This document shows positions 9,816 to 18,986 of a DNA stretch of 64,000 nucleotides, piece after piece. The stretch covers positions 5,736,272-5,800,271 of the forward strand of contig CP073041.1 in the NCBI GenBank assembly GCA_025370055.1. Direction: 5' to 3'. Below the pieces are notes generated by a model. The model had not been told where the DNA came from, searched no databases, and worked only from the letters and a program-made list of their open reading frames with translations. The DNA comes from Woronichinia naegeliana WA131 (lineage in GTDB: Bacteria > Cyanobacteriota > Cyanobacteriia > Cyanobacteriales > Microcystaceae). Every line of letters begins with the position of its first letter. The first letter of the stretch is position 1. Made by a program: the position numbers and the translations under genes.

Positions 9816-10365
9816 AGAAACCCTATCTGAAAATTCCTCTGAAGACCTTGCTGGAACTGCTCTCGTGCCAGCCGGGCCGGTGTCTAGTTGGCTAACTGAA
9901 AACGGCTTTGAGCATGATATTTTGGCGGCTGATCATCTAGGGATTGAGATGATTCAAGTCGAAGCAGATCTTCTACTGCCCTTGGCAACGGCTCTCTATG
10001 CCCATGGATTTAATTATCTGCAATGTCAAGGGGCCTACGATGAAGGGGCGGGCAAACCGCTTGTCAGTTTTTATCATCTGGTGAAGGTCAGTGATAATGA
10101 TGGGCCAGATGGAACACTTCGCGCTAGTCTCTCAGAAGTTCGTGTGAAGGTATCTGTTCCTAGGGACAATCCTCGCATTCCTTCTGTTTATTGGATCTGG
10201 AAAGCAGCGGACTGGCAAGAACGAGAGTGCTACGATATGTACGGTATTATCTACGAAGGTCATCCTAATCTCAAGCGTATTTTAATGCCGGAAGATTGGA
10301 TTGGCTGGCCGCTTCGTAAGGATTATATTTCTCCTAATTTTTACGAACTACAAGATGCTTATTGA
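9808..10365 (+). CDS. ndhJ: NAD(P)H-quinone oxidoreductase subunit J (NdhJ)
   Basis: 185 residues from a GTG that overlaps the last codons of ndhK. It is the 30-kDa/NuoC-type subunit, with the signature [17 protein letters not shown] and the following [14 protein letters not shown]...PLRKDY block near the C-terminus. It belongs to the hydrophilic connecting module of thylakoid NDH-1 with NdhK, NdhH and NdhI. Length is normal for cyanobacteria. Confidence 0.96.
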   Translation: MAEETLSENSSEDLAGTALVPAGPVSSWLTENGFEHDILAADHLGIEMIQVEADLLLPLATALYAHGFNYLQCQGAYDEGAGKPLVSFYHLVKVSDNDGPDGTLRASLSEVRVKVSVPRDNPRIPSVYWIWKAADWQERECYDMYGIIYEGHPNLKRILMPEDWIGWPLRKDYISPNFYELQDAY

Positions 10366-10430
10366 TTGAGATAGGCGATCGCCCCTGATCTGAAACTACT
10401 TCCCGTTTTGATTTTTTGATTGTTTATAGG

Positions 10431-10500
10431 ACAGCAATTCCAAATTCAAACGGTAACATAGGATACTGACACGATCTTGTTTTTATGTATATAAGAGATA
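10431..10500. repeat. End fragment of the ISNCY-like element family
   Basis: CAGCAATTCCAAATTCAAA at 10433, followed by CGGTAACATA, matches the terminal repeat of the element at 32391-33916 and the inner end of the MITE at 34085-34348. No second end is nearby; the CCCACATT repeat starts at 10505. Likely a relic. Confidence 0.5.
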
Positions 10501-10504
10501 TTAA

Positions 10505-10754
10505 CCCACATTCAGCACTTCTCAATATATCTTTTTATTTCTTAACCCACCCAAAAGCCTTTTCACGAAAACCTTCATCTGAGAACTTCATATTGATAAA
10601 GATTCTCAATTATCAGTTTTTCTGAGAATTTTAGTTACAATTCATTACAACCAAGAATTGAGCGGCATTCTGTCCGAATCTTTACGGTGTAAGGGTTACA
10701 AGCGATATATTGCTAGAACTTATCGATCAAGTGTTAAGAAGTGCTGAATGTGGG
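10505..10754. mobile_element. 250-bp MITE with 18-bp perfect inverted ends
   Basis: CCCACATTCAGCACTTCT at 10505-10522 is repeated perfectly inverted at 10737-10754. There is no coding frame inside. The ends resemble the CCCACATTCCGC end of the IS1634-like element at 62641. It fills the gap between the convergent ndhJ and rpmE genes, where the ribosomal operon ends. Confidence 0.75.
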
Positions 10755-10780
10755 CTACTTAGGTTAAAAAATTATTGACC

Positions 10781-10813
10781 AAAAGTCGGGAGAATTAATT
10801 TCCTGACTTTTTT
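10781..10813 (+). terminator. Hairpin terminator between ndhJ and rpmE
   Basis: AAAAGTCGGGA pairs with TCCTGACTTTT (one G-T) around an 8-base loop and is followed by a T-run on the plus strand. It lies between two convergent operons and may serve both, though the plus-strand T-run is better. Confidence 0.6.
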
Positions 10814-10893
10814 GCAAAAAAAATTTCAATAAAAAATAACTTGGCCCAACAACGATCTGTTAGTCCAAGCACATTCACCAACTATGAACAAAT

Positions 10894-11136
10894 TTAGGAA
10901 TTGGCAGATGATTCCGCTTTTTTATTTTTGTCCAACATACCATACTTCCGCATAAAGCGATCAACCCGTCCTTCTGTATCAATGATTTTCTGAGTGCCGG
11001 TATAAAAAGGATGGTTCCCTGACCAAATTTCCACATGAATTTCAGGTTGAGTAGAACCAACGGTTAAGACGACTTCGCCGTTACAAATGACCTTGGCTTC
11101 GGGATACCAAGTAGGATGAATATCCGCTTTAGGCAT
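10894..11136 (-). CDS. rpmE: 50S ribosomal protein L31
   Basis: 80 residues from the ATG at 11136 (MPKADIHP), with AGGAG upstream; the eight residues before it in frame are not conserved. Typical L31 pattern IHPTWY...NGEV...STQPEIHVEIWSGNHPFYTGTQK. One cysteine only, so it is the zinc-free-looking form usual in cyanobacteria. Last gene of the ribosomal cluster. In several cyanobacteria prfA follows, but here repeats and ndhJ follow. Confidence 0.94.
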   Translation of the reverse strand: MPKADIHPTWYPEAKVICNGEVVLTVGSTQPEIHVEIWSGNHPFYTGTQKIIDTEGRVDRFMRKYGMLDKNKKAESSANS

Positions 11137-11222
11137 AAAAATTGTTCTCCTTGCAATCAAATTTTAATATCAACACAATGTTTTTAGGGGCGCAAGTCTC
11201 GCGCCCAAACGAACTGAAACTC

Positions 11223-11636
11223 CTAACGTTTCGAGTATTGGGGAGCTTTACGGGCTTTGTGTAAACCGTATTTTTTCCGCTCTTTAGCACGGGGATCACG
11301 AGTAAGATAGCCTTCTGCCTTGAGAGGTTGACGATTTTCAGGCGCCAATTGACAGAGGGCGCGAGCAACACCAAGTTTCACCGCATCGGCTTGACCCGTT
11401 AGACCCCCACCATGAGCATTGACTAAAATATTGTACTCATTTTCTAACCCTAAGGTTTCCAATGGAGCCTTCAGACTTTGTAGGTAGTTGGCAATACGAT
11501 TGAAGTAAATTTCGCCAGGACGGCCATTGACCACCACCTCTCCTGAGCCAGGGACAAGACGAACTCTAGCGATCGCCGCTTTCCGACGACCTGTACCCCA
11601 ATAAACAACTTTGTTTTTAGATTCAGTAACAGACAT
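11223..11636 (-). CDS. rpsI: 30S ribosomal protein S9
   Basis: 137 residues. Family features: [12 protein letters not shown] near the N-terminus, [10 protein letters not shown] in the middle, and the basic tail ending KAPQYSKR that reaches toward the P-site tRNA. It follows rplM with a 2-base gap, the near-universal rplM-rpsI pair. Confidence 0.97.
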   Translation of the reverse strand: MSVTESKNKVVYWGTGRRKAAIARVRLVPGSGEVVVNGRPGEIYFNRIANYLQSLKAPLETLGLENEYNILVNAHGGGLTGQADAVKLGVARALCQLAPENRQPLKAEGYLTRDPRAKERKKYGLHKARKAPQYSKR

Positions 11637-11638
11637 TT

Positions 11639-12091
11639 TTAGTTAACCGCAGGAATGGTGTTGACAGTGAGAATTTCGGGTTGCTGGGCTTGGTGAGGAT
11701 GGTTGGGGCCCGCATAGACTTTCAGCTTGGTAAAAAGCTTACGACCCAAGGCATTTTTGGGTAGCATTCCCTTGATGGCCTGTTCAATAATTCGCTCCGG
11801 CAGACGGGCTTGCAACTTGCCAAAGGTTTCCTCCTTCATCCCACCAGGACGACCTGAATGGCGACGGTAGAGTTTTTGTTCGCGTTTTTTGCCGGTAACG
11901 TCAATTTTCTCAGCATTAACGACCACAACGAAATCCCCTGTATCCATGTGGGGCGTAAAAGTGGCTTTATTTTTACCTCTTAAGATCGAAGCAACTTCAG
12001 TTGCTAAACGGCCCAAACGTTGGTCGGCCGCATCAATCACGTACCATTTTTGGTCAAGGTTTTCCGTGGTCGGTAGGTAGGTTTTGTTCAT
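11639..12091 (-). CDS. rplM: 50S ribosomal protein L13
   Basis: 150 residues, standard length. Conserved [15 protein letters not shown] at the N-terminus, then [21 protein letters not shown] and [20 protein letters not shown]. An early 50S assembly protein. Lies between truA and rpsI. Confidence 0.97.
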   Translation of the reverse strand: MNKTYLPTTENLDQKWYVIDAADQRLGRLATEVASILRGKNKATFTPHMDTGDFVVVVNAEKIDVTGKKREQKLYRRHSGRPGGMKEETFGKLQARLPERIIEQAIKGMLPKNALGRKLFTKLKVYAGPNHPHQAQQPEILTVNTIPAVN

Positions 12092-12121
12092 GGGAGTTTT
12101 CGTAAAAATTATTCTTTTTCG

Positions 12122-12949
12122 TTAGATAACGGCTAACGTGGGATTAAAGGTAAACAGGGGATGGCTATCAAACCAGAGAGCCGGATCAAAGGGGCATTCT
12201 GGATAACCGACTCGTAATAAACAGAGTCCTTTGGCTGGGGCAGCATACTTAACGGCTTCCCGTTGTTGATTAACCCAGATTTCGGTGAAGTTATCCGGCG
12301 ATCGCTTGCCACTACCGACCTCCACCAACATCCCCACCAAGAGGCGTACCATTCCGTAGAGAAAACCATTGGCTTGGATTTCTAGATAGAGCATGGGGCC
12401 TTGACGGCGACATTCGATGGCCTGTACCTCTACCCAAGCATGACGGCGACGAGAACCGGCCCGTTGAAAGGCAGACAAATGATGTTTACCTAACAAGGGA
12501 GTCAAGGCAGCCTCAATAAGGGTTTCTTTTAGGGGTGCATGATAATAGTGCCAACTAAATGGCTGGACAAACAGGTTAGGCCAGGGATCAGTATAAATCG
12601 TATAGCGATATCGTCGCCACAGGGCCGAAAAACGAGCGTGCCAATGGTCAGTAACGGCAGCCGATCCTCGAATAAAAACGTCCTTAGGCAGTTTTGTATT
12701 TAAAACAGCGGCCCATTTTTCGGGAGGAATCTTACCGACAGCATCATCAAAGTGAGCAACCTGAGCAGCAGCATGAACCCCTGTATCAGTCCGCCCTGCC
12801 CCATGAAGGACAACGGCATAACCTAACACCTCGGCGATCGCGTTTTCAATATCTGCCTGGACAGAACGATGAATCGCTTGTCGTTGCCAACCGTGAAAGT
12901 TTGTACCCAAGTATTGAATGACCAAAGCAATTCGTTGAGGGACGGCCAT
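12122..12949 (-). CDS. truA: tRNA pseudouridine(38-40) synthase TruA
   Basis: 275 residues from the ATG at 12949; an in-frame GTG at 12964 would add five residues. It converts uridines 38-40 of the tRNA anticodon arm to pseudouridine. The catalytic aspartate lies in GAGRTDTGVHA, and the N-terminal YLGTNFHGWQRQ and C-terminal NGFLYGMVRLLVG motifs are intact. It sits between rplQ and rplM, its usual place in cyanobacteria. Confidence 0.95.
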   Translation of the reverse strand: MAVPQRIALVIQYLGTNFHGWQRQAIHRSVQADIENAIAEVLGYAVVLHGAGRTDTGVHAAAQVAHFDDAVGKIPPEKWAAVLNTKLPKDVFIRGSAAVTDHWHARFSALWRRYRYTIYTDPWPNLFVQPFSWHYYHAPLKETLIEAALTPLLGKHHLSAFQRAGSRRRHAWVEVQAIECRRQGPMLYLEIQANGFLYGMVRLLVGMLVEVGSGKRSPDNFTEIWVNQQREAVKYAAPAKGLCLLRVGYPECPFDPALWFDSHPLFTFNPTLAVI

Positions 12950-12983
12950 TAACTGTGGTTCCACCTGATGCCTCGATCACCGT

Positions 12984-13334
12984 TTAAACCAGTTCAATAA
13001 TAGCCATTTCGGCATTATCACCCCGACGGCGTAGAGTACGAACCACTCTGGTATAACCACCATTGCGATCTTTATAGCGTTCCTGAGCCTCGGCAAATAC
13101 CGCATGAACGATTTTTTTATCGTAAATATAGCCCAGAGCTTGTCGTCTAGCCGCCAAAGAACCGTCTTTAGCCAGGGTAATAATATGATCCACTTCCGCT
13201 CGTAGAGCCTTAGCTCTTGCCTTAGTGGTTTTAATTTGTCCATAACGCAGTAATTCCGTCGCCAGCGATCGCAATAAAGCTTTTCGTTGGTCGGCGGGTT
13301 TCCCCAATTGGGGGACTCGACAGCCGTGTCGCAT
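12984..13334 (-). CDS. rplQ: 50S ribosomal protein L17
   Basis: 116 residues beginning [24 protein letters not shown], the standard L17 start, with [24 protein letters not shown] at the end. It follows rpoA, as in nearly all bacteria. A preceding AGGAGG (plus-strand CCTCCT at 13343-13348) gives a good ribosome site. Confidence 0.97.
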   Translation of the reverse strand: MRHGCRVPQLGKPADQRKALLRSLATELLRYGQIKTTKARAKALRAEVDHIITLAKDGSLAARRQALGYIYDKKIVHAVFAEAQERYKDRNGGYTRVVRTLRRRGDNAEMAIIELV

Positions 13335-13375
13335 AAGTAATTCCTCCTTAATAATAACTTAACGCCCTAGGGCCG

Positions 13376-14321
13376 CTAAGGTTTGGCTTTTTCCTGAGGA
13401 AGGGTAATCCCCAGACGTTTTTGTAGGGCTTCGATCACCTCCTCCGCCGACTTTGCCCCAAAATTTTTGATTTCGAGCAAATCTTCTTGGCTATAGTCCA
13501 GTAGATCAGCAACCGTATTGATTTGAGCGCGTTTCAGACAGTTATAGGCCCGCACAGAAAGTTGGAGTTCCTCAATGGGAATTTGACTTTCAGGGTTTAC
13601 TTCATCCTGATAGTCACTCTGACTGGTTTCCAATTCATTTAAATCTTTTAAGGGAATAAACAAATTCGCAATCAGTTCCGAAGCCTCGGACAAAGCTTCC
13701 CTCGGATGAATACTGCCATTTGTCCAAATTTCTAATACCAGTCTGTCTTTCGGCCCCGCCCCATCAGCCCGAATATCTTCCACCGCGTAATTGACCTTGG
13801 TAACAGGCATAAACACCGAGTCAATTTGCAGAAAATCTAGGGATGAAGTGTCATCCTTACTGCGATCAATGGCTCGATAACCGGTACCCCCGTTCAACCC
13901 GAAATTCCATCTCTAGTTTTGCCCCCTCTACTAGGGTAGCAACGTATTGATTGGGGTCAATCACTTCGATCTCGGACGGAACATCAAAATGGGCCGCCGT
14001 AATAGTAGCCGGCCCCATCGCCACTAAACGGCCAATTTGGGGTTGATCAGTATAACTTTTGAGGACAATTTCTTTCATGTTGAGCATGATTTCTAAAACA
14101 TCCTCTCTGACCCCTGGTATGGTCGCAAATTCATGATTCACCCCTGCAATACGAATTGCAGTGACAGCGGCTCCAGGAAGATTAGACAGTAGTACTCGTC
14201 GAAGAGCATTGCCCACCGTCGTTCCCTGTCCTCGATCTAGAGGCTCTAGCACGAATCTGTTGTATTGACTTTGATTTTTTTTGGTGGTGGATTCCACACA
14301 TTCAATCTGAAACTGCGCCAC
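13376..14321 (-). CDS. rpoA: RNA polymerase subunit alpha, frameshifted as read
   Basis: RpoA, the assembly platform and activator-contact subunit of RNA polymerase. The start is the GTG at 14321 (VAQFQIECVES), 7 bases after GGAGGT. The N-terminal domain runs in one frame to EMEFRVERG; it then leaves frame and stops after YRLSSH. The rest (TGYRAIDRSKDD... through the C-terminal domain ending near ...LGITLPQEKAKP) continues in another frame. The break is a run of five C on the plus strand (13887-13891). Removing one base gives 314 residues, the exact normal length, with the expected junction ERGTGYRAI. The gene is essential, so a read error or tolerated slippage is likelier than loss. Confidence 0.93.
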
Positions 14322-14443
14322 AGTCGTGACCTCCCTTCTCATTCCTTAGCCCTGTTAGTTATCCATTGGGGTTGATGATCCCCGCAAAGTCTCGAAATTT
14401 TTAGGCATCTTGTCCCTAAAAAATTGTTTGAGGCTCTACTGGA

Positions 14444-14836
14444 TTAAACTCTCCGCCGCTTCGGAGGACGACAGCCATTGTGGGGAATCGGGGTAACATC
14501 CCGAATCACAGTGATTTCCAGTCCGGCTCCCTGAAGTGCTCGGATAGCTGTTTCTCGGCCAGCCCCTGGCCCACTGACCATGACTTCAAGTTGTCTCATG
14601 CCCTGATCCATTGCCCGTCTGGCGGCATTGTCTGCTGCGGTTTGAGCGGCAAAGGGGGTTCCTTTTTTAGCACCTTTAAAACCACTAGATCCGGCCGAAG
14701 CCCAGGAAACCACATCCCCTCTAATATCGGAGATAGTGACAATTGTATTGTTGAAGGTGGATTGAATGTGAGCGACACCACTGGGAACATTTTTTTTCTG
14801 TTTCTTGGGGCCGCTTTTTTTGGTTGGTCGCGCCAT
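14444..14836 (-). CDS. rpsK: 30S ribosomal protein S11
   Basis: 130 residues with a basic Lys-rich start ([20 protein letters not shown]) and the conserved [32 protein letters not shown] and [12 protein letters not shown] ending. It forms part of the 30S platform near the E-site. Order rpsM-rpsK-rpoA is conserved. Confidence 0.97.
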   Translation of the reverse strand: MARPTKKSGPKKQKKNVPSGVAHIQSTFNNTIVTISDIRGDVVSWASAGSSGFKGAKKGTPFAAQTAADNAARRAMDQGMRQLEVMVSGPGAGRETAIRALQGAGLEITVIRDVTPIPHNGCRPPKRRRV

Positions 14837-14884
14837 AGCTTTAGCTTGAACTCTCTGCTTAATTCAATTGCAATTGGAAAAAGA

Positions 14885-15268
14885 TTATTTCTTGGCTGGG
14901 GCTTTTTTCTTCCCAGCTACCGTTACCCGACGACCTCGACGAGTCCGTGCATTAGTACGAGTTCTCTGTCCTCGAACAGGTAAACCCATACGATGACGAC
15001 GGCCCCGATAGGTACCGATATCGGCCAACCGTTTGATGTTCATTGCTTCCCAACGGCGCAAATCCCCTTCAATTTCATAGTTGGCATCAATATAGGCCCG
15101 TAAAGCGGCAGCATCTTCGTCGCTTAAGTCTCTGGTTCTAGTGTCAGGATTAACTCCTGTTTCCGCTAGAATTTTTTGAGATCGTGATAGACCGATACCG
15201 TAGAGATAGGTTAGTGCGATTTCCACACGCTTATCCCTGGGCAGGTCAACACCAGCTATCCTCGCCAC
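14885..15268 (-). CDS. rpsM: 30S ribosomal protein S13
   Basis: 127 residues, starting [21 protein letters not shown] and containing the helix-two-turn-helix and the [25 protein letters not shown] block, with a Lys/Ala-rich tail. It contacts the P-site tRNA and the 50S bridge. Follows rpmJ. Confidence 0.97.
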   Translation of the reverse strand: MARIAGVDLPRDKRVEIALTYLYGIGLSRSQKILAETGVNPDTRTRDLSDEDAAALRAYIDANYEIEGDLRRWEAMNIKRLADIGTYRGRRHRMGLPVRGQRTRTNARTRRGRRVTVAGKKKAPAKK

Positions 15269-15341
15269 GTTGTTTCTCCCTCTAATCTGTTTAATTTGGT
15301 GGTTTTGGTTTAGACTTGTTTCATGAAGGTTGGATTGATTG

Positions 15342-15455
15342 TTAACCCTGACGTTGTTTATGCTTGGGGTTGGAACAGATCACCATCACGCGGCCCCGTC
15401 GTCGAATGACGCGACACTTTTCACACATTTTCTTAACTGACGCTCTAACTTTCAT
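15342..15455 (-). CDS. rpmJ: 50S ribosomal protein L36
   Basis: Short gene of 37 codons: starts [14 protein letters not shown] and ends NPKHKQRQG. The CxxC...C...H zinc-binding set ([13 protein letters not shown]) is complete, so this is the C+ form. It lies between infA and rpsM as in most cyanobacteria and plastids. Confidence 0.97.
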   Translation of the reverse strand: MKVRASVKKMCEKCRVIRRRGRVMVICSNPKHKQRQG

Positions 15456-15583
15456 GCCGATTAGGTTTTGGCAAAACACTGCAAGCTTTTTATTATAGCA
15501 ATAAGTCAGAACACTGTCAGCATTTTTCTAGCGATTTTTAAAAAAAGTTAGCAAACTTTAAGTTTAAGAACAATAGGGTTTGA

Positions 15584-15811
15584 TTATTTTTTATTTTTGA
15601 GACGATAGGTGATCCGTCCTTTGGTGAGGTCGTAGGGGGTGAGTTCTACTTTGACGCGATCGCCGGGTAAAATTTTGATGTAATTACGGCGAATTTTGCC
15701 TGAAATGTGGGCCAGGACGTTGAAGCCATTGTCCAAATCGACTCTAAACATGGCATTCGGCAAGGATTCCATCACAGTTCCTTCCATTTCGATGAGATCT
15801 TGTTTAGCCAA
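15584..15811 (-). CDS. infA: Translation initiation factor IF-1
   Basis: 75 residues from a TTG start at 15811 (reads [14 protein letters not shown]); the frame stays open upstream but the extension is not conserved, and AAGGAGG lies 11 bases before the TTG. Full OB-fold with [32 protein letters not shown] and ending TYRLKNKK. It blocks the A-site during initiation. The rare start codon and distant Shine-Dalgarno may limit its expression. Confidence 0.93.
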   Translation of the reverse strand: MAKQDLIEMEGTVMESLPNAMFRVDLDNGFNVLAHISGKIRRNYIKILPGDRVKVELTPYDLTKGRITYRLKNKK

Positions 15812-15914
15812 TCGGGGGATAACCTCCTTATAAAATGAACAAGCCAAAACGAGACGGCTAGAAGACCGCCTTAGCATATATTAGCAAACTTTGAGCATGA
15901 ACCAAGATGAACAT

Positions 15915-16349
15915 TCAAGAATTTCCCTCCAGATTTTCGGAGATTTTCTGTCGAACCCAATTAACAATCACTTCTACATCGTTAACTAATCGTTCGATTT
16001 GTTCACGGGACAGTTCGTCTTTCGGTAGTTTAATTCGCTTTTCCTCTAGTTTTGGATAGAGGAGTTTATTTCTTGCTGAACCGATTAACAGATTTAATTG
16101 GCGTAATGTGGCCCGAATTTCAACTTCTTCAAGATTGTTGGCATATTCTCGAAAAATAGCTAATTTTTGAAGATGACCAACTCGTTGTCCGTGGGGTCTT
16201 GATTCTTTAACAGCCAAGGCTGAAGCACTGGATTCGTAGGCATGGTAACAACAGAAGCCAGCCATTTCATGAATATTTCCCTCTAGGAGATTCCTTGCTG
16301 CTAGGAGGTTTCTTTCCGCAACTTCTTGATAGGCTTCTTGCATTCTCAT
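15915..16349 (-). CDS. HEPN-domain protein
   Basis: 144 residues, all helical in character. The N-terminal pattern AERNLLAARNLLEGNIHEMAGFCCYHAYESSASAL and the later RNKLLYP match HEPN domains (PF05168 type), which are often RNases of toxin-antitoxin or defence modules, usually with a nucleotidyltransferase partner. The canonical Rx4-6H is not clear: R-N is present but no histidine follows at the usual distance, so catalytic activity is doubtful. It follows its partner by 4 bases. The pair is inserted between adk and infA, a place normally free of such genes. Confidence 0.65.
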   Translation of the reverse strand: MRMQEAYQEVAERNLLAARNLLEGNIHEMAGFCCYHAYESSASALAVKESRPHGQRVGHLQKLAIFREYANNLEEVEIRATLRQLNLLIGSARNKLLYPKLEEKRIKLPKDELSREQIERLVNDVEVIVNWVRQKISENLEGNS

Positions 16350-16353
16350 TGCT

Positions 16354-16791
16354 TTAATTTGAATACAATAAACAGCCTGAATTGGCTAAATCACCTCGTA
16401 TCTCTGCGGAGAGTAACCGAAAATCTTGAGGAGTAAGATGAGGATCGATCATGGCAAAAATATTATTTTCACCGTAGGCTTTTCCTAAAATTTTAGCGAG
16501 TATTTCTATGGCTCCAAAGGAGTTACCTTCGTGGTAAAAGGTTTGAATGGTAATGGATTCAGGTTTATATCGCCGTGTCCAAGGGGATTCGGTTCTCATT
16601 TTACCAGGAGCGATCGCCACGACCAGAGAAATATTATCGGGATGACTTTCTAGTAATGCTTGAGAAGCCGCCGTTAGAAATTTTTCTACTGTGCGATTAC
16701 CAAATTTAGGTTTTCTCTCTTCTTCTAGCAGACTGTAGGGGATAACTTGTTGAACAGAAACAGGAGCAAGTGTTAAGGTCGTCATGGTCAT
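16354..16791 (-). CDS. Unknown protein paired with HEPN gene, possible degenerate nucleotidyltransferase
   Basis: 145 residues, first gene of a two-gene unit with the HEPN gene (4-base gap). No signal peptide or membrane segment. I do not recognise the family. The C-terminal LSAEIRGDLANSGCLLY resembles the end of minimal nucleotidyltransferases (I..EG..LY), and HEPN partners commonly are such enzymes. The catalytic GSxxxG...DxD motif is not visible, so this is only a position-based guess. Lying inside the ribosomal cluster, the pair should be co-transcribed with essential genes. Confidence 0.5.
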   Translation of the reverse strand: MTMTTLTLAPVSVQQVIPYSLLEEERKPKFGNRTVEKFLTAASQALLESHPDNISLVVAIAPGKMRTESPWTRRYKPESITIQTFYHEGNSFGAIEILAKILGKAYGENNIFAMIDPHLTPQDFRLLSAEIRGDLANSGCLLYSN

Positions 16792-16829
16792 CCCCTGAGA
16801 TGGTAAAGATTATTTCAGTATAATCAATC

Positions 16830-17393
16830 TTAAGCTGTTACCAGTGCTTTTAAAGACTCAGCCACTAGTTCAGGAGCGCGATCGCCGTCAATAATTTGTA
16901 ATTTGCCCTGCTCTTGGTAGTAAGCAATCAGAGGAGCCGTTTTTTCTTGATAAACCACTAAACGATTGCGAATGGTTTCTTCTGTGTCATCGGCCCGACC
17001 TCGCAGTAATAAACGTTGAATAATAGTTTCATCGGCCACATCTAGGTTAATCACCCATTGGGTTCGATGCTCAATTTCCACCAATAATTGATCCAAGAAT
17101 TCCGCCTGGGGAACATTGCGGGGAAAGCCGTCTAAAATCCAACCATTTTCTGCATCAGCTTGACTTAAACGTTCTTTAATTAAACCTAGGATTAATTCAT
17201 CAGGAACCAATTCCCCTTTATCCATGTAATTTTTGGCTTTTTCTCCCAATTCTGTCTGATCGGCGATCGCCTGACGTAGCATATCCCCTGTAGAAATGTG
17301 AGGAATATTGAGATTTTCTGCTAAAACCTGGGCTTGAGTTCCTTTTCCAGAACCTGGCGCACCTAAAAACAATAAACCATTGCTATTAGACAT
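16830..17393 (-). CDS. adk: Adenylate kinase
   Basis: 187 residues, short-LID form without the zinc module, normal for cyanobacteria. P-loop GAPGSGKGTQ near residue 11, STGDMLR, DGFPRN and the LID arginines of LLLRGRADDT are intact. It interconverts 2 ADP with ATP + AMP in the cytosol. Follows secY in the ribosomal cluster, but a 212-base repeat-filled gap separates them. Confidence 0.96.
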   Translation of the reverse strand: MSNSNGLLFLGAPGSGKGTQAQVLAENLNIPHISTGDMLRQAIADQTELGEKAKNYMDKGELVPDELILGLIKERLSQADAENGWILDGFPRNVPQAEFLDQLLVEIEHRTQWVINLDVADETIIQRLLLRGRADDTEETIRNRLVVYQEKTAPLIAYYQEQGKLQIIDGDRAPELVAESLKALVTA

Positions 17394-17438
17394 GATCTTA
17401 AATCCCTCAATTGAAAATAAATAACGTAAAAAATTTTA

Positions 17439-17585
17439 TCCCCCTAAATCCCCCTTAAAAAGGGAGACTTGTCACCGAAAATCCCCTGAAAAGAAGACTT
17501 AAATTGACAGGAAAACAAAAAGGTAAATTTGAATACCATTCTAACAAAATTCCCCCCTTTCAAAGGGGGGCTAGGGGGGATTCCG
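17439..17585. repeat. MITE-like C/G-run inverted repeat between secY and adk
   Basis: ATCCCCCTAAATCCCCCTT with an adjoining AAAAAGGGAG at the left is mirrored by CCCCCCTTTCAAAGGGGGG and CTAGGGGGGATT at the right. Each end can also fold on itself. This type of C5/G5 palindromic repeat is common between cyanobacterial genes. No coding content. Confidence 0.6.
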
Positions 17586-17605
17586 TAGAAGACATAAACT
17601 TGCAA

Positions 17606-18934
17606 TTAGTCCTGTTTGATCATTCCCTCATAGCGTTGAGAGATAACATAGGTTTGGATTTGTTTGGCCGTATCAATGGCAACCCCAACCAGAATTAGCA
17701 AAGAGGTCGCTCCTAAACCGCGAAAGGTGGTTACGCCCGTTGCTCGTTCTACAAAAATCGGAACGGTGGCCACAATACTGAGAAAAACGGCTCCCAAAAA
17801 AGTCAGACGATTGAGAACCCCCCCCAAATATTCTTCTGTCTTTTTCCCTGGCCGAATACCCGGAATACTCGAACCCATTTTCTTTAAGTTTTTCGAGATA
17901 TCCTCTGGATTAACAATCAAGCTGGCGTAAAAATAACTAAAAAAGAAAATTAACACTGAATAGACAATGGTATAGGCCCAAGTTCCTGGCTGAAGAGCAT
18001 TGGTAATTTGTACGAGGGACTGAGAGACTACACTTAAATTTTCTTTATTATTAAAAAATCCAGCTAAGGAAGACGGCAGAATTAAAACAGCAGAGGCAAA
18101 AATAATCGGCATTACCCCCCCTTGATTCAGACGAAGCGGTAAGTAGCTGGTTCTTTCTCGATAAAGTCTTTTTCCCACCTGACGACGGGCAGAAATAATC
18201 GGAATGCGGCGTGTTCCCTCTTGAACAAAAACAATAGCCACGATCATGACCAGGAAAACTAACAGCAGGACAGTAACCTGCATAATTGCCTGTCTTCCGC
18301 CGGTTTGAGCATAGTCAATCGTATTACCCAAGGTTGTAGGTAAGGTAGCGACAATATTGACGAAAATCAATAAAGAAGCTCCATTGCCAATGCCTCTCTC
18401 GGTAATAATTTCCGAAAGCCACATGACAAATAGGGAACCTGCCGTTAGGGCTAGACTAGTTTGAAAGACAAAAAAGGGTGAATAATTGACGGCGTAAGGA
18501 CGCAATAAACCAATAGTTAAACCCACACTTTGAATGACAGCCCAACCGACTGCCACATAGCGGGTATATTGGGAAATTTTTCGTCGTCCTGCTTCCCCTT
18601 CGTTTTTTTGCAAATCCTCTAGGGCTGGAACGGCTGATGTGAGCAGTTGAATAATGATCGAGGCATTAATATAAGGTAAAATTCCCAAAGCAAAAATCCC
18701 GATGGTAGATATCCCACCACCTGTAAAGATGTCGAGAAATCCCAACACGGGACTATTGGCGATCGCCTGGGCAAAAGCAGCGCGATCAATATCGGGAATT
18801 GGAATAAAAATGCCTAAACGGACTAAAATCAGAAGCCCGATGGTAATCAGTAGCCGCCCCCGCAGGCCAGCCGCTTGAGCCATTTGCAGAAAAGTTTCCT
18901 GGGCTGTTGGCGATTTATCTCGACTAACGACCAT
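17606..18934 (-). CDS. secY: Preprotein translocase subunit SecY
   Basis: 442 residues with about ten membrane helices, the channel of the Sec translocon. Conserved N-terminal RLGIFIPIPDID, the plug region GFLDIFTGGG, EGEAGRRKISQYTR, RGIGNGASLLIF and the C-terminal GGVMPIIFASA...PGIRPGKKTEEYL are all present. Normal length. Downstream of rplO, as usual. It should work in both the thylakoid and plasma membrane. Confidence 0.97.
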   Translation of the reverse strand: MVVSRDKSPTAQETFLQMAQAAGLRGRLLITIGLLILVRLGIFIPIPDIDRAAFAQAIANSPVLGFLDIFTGGGISTIGIFALGILPYINASIIIQLLTSAVPALEDLQKNEGEAGRRKISQYTRYVAVGWAVIQSVGLTIGLLRPYAVNYSPFFVFQTSLALTAGSLFVMWLSEIITERGIGNGASLLIFVNIVATLPTTLGNTIDYAQTGGRQAIMQVTVLLLVFLVMIVAIVFVQEGTRRIPIISARRQVGKRLYRERTSYLPLRLNQGGVMPIIFASAVLILPSSLAGFFNNKENLSVVSQSLVQITNALQPGTWAYTIVYSVLIFFFSYFYASLIVNPEDISKNLKKMGSSIPGIRPGKKTEEYLGGVLNRLTFLGAVFLSIVATVPIFVERATGVTTFRGLGATSLLILVGVAIDTAKQIQTYVISQRYEGMIKQD

Positions 18935-18986
18935 AGTTTTTCTTTTTTAACAGTTAATAGTTATCAGTCTATCAGTTGCCAATGGT

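Noticed and set aside
12984-13243. Second frame (88 codons) overlapping rplQ
   Set aside because: Shadow of the rplQ gene in another frame; composition is not protein-like.
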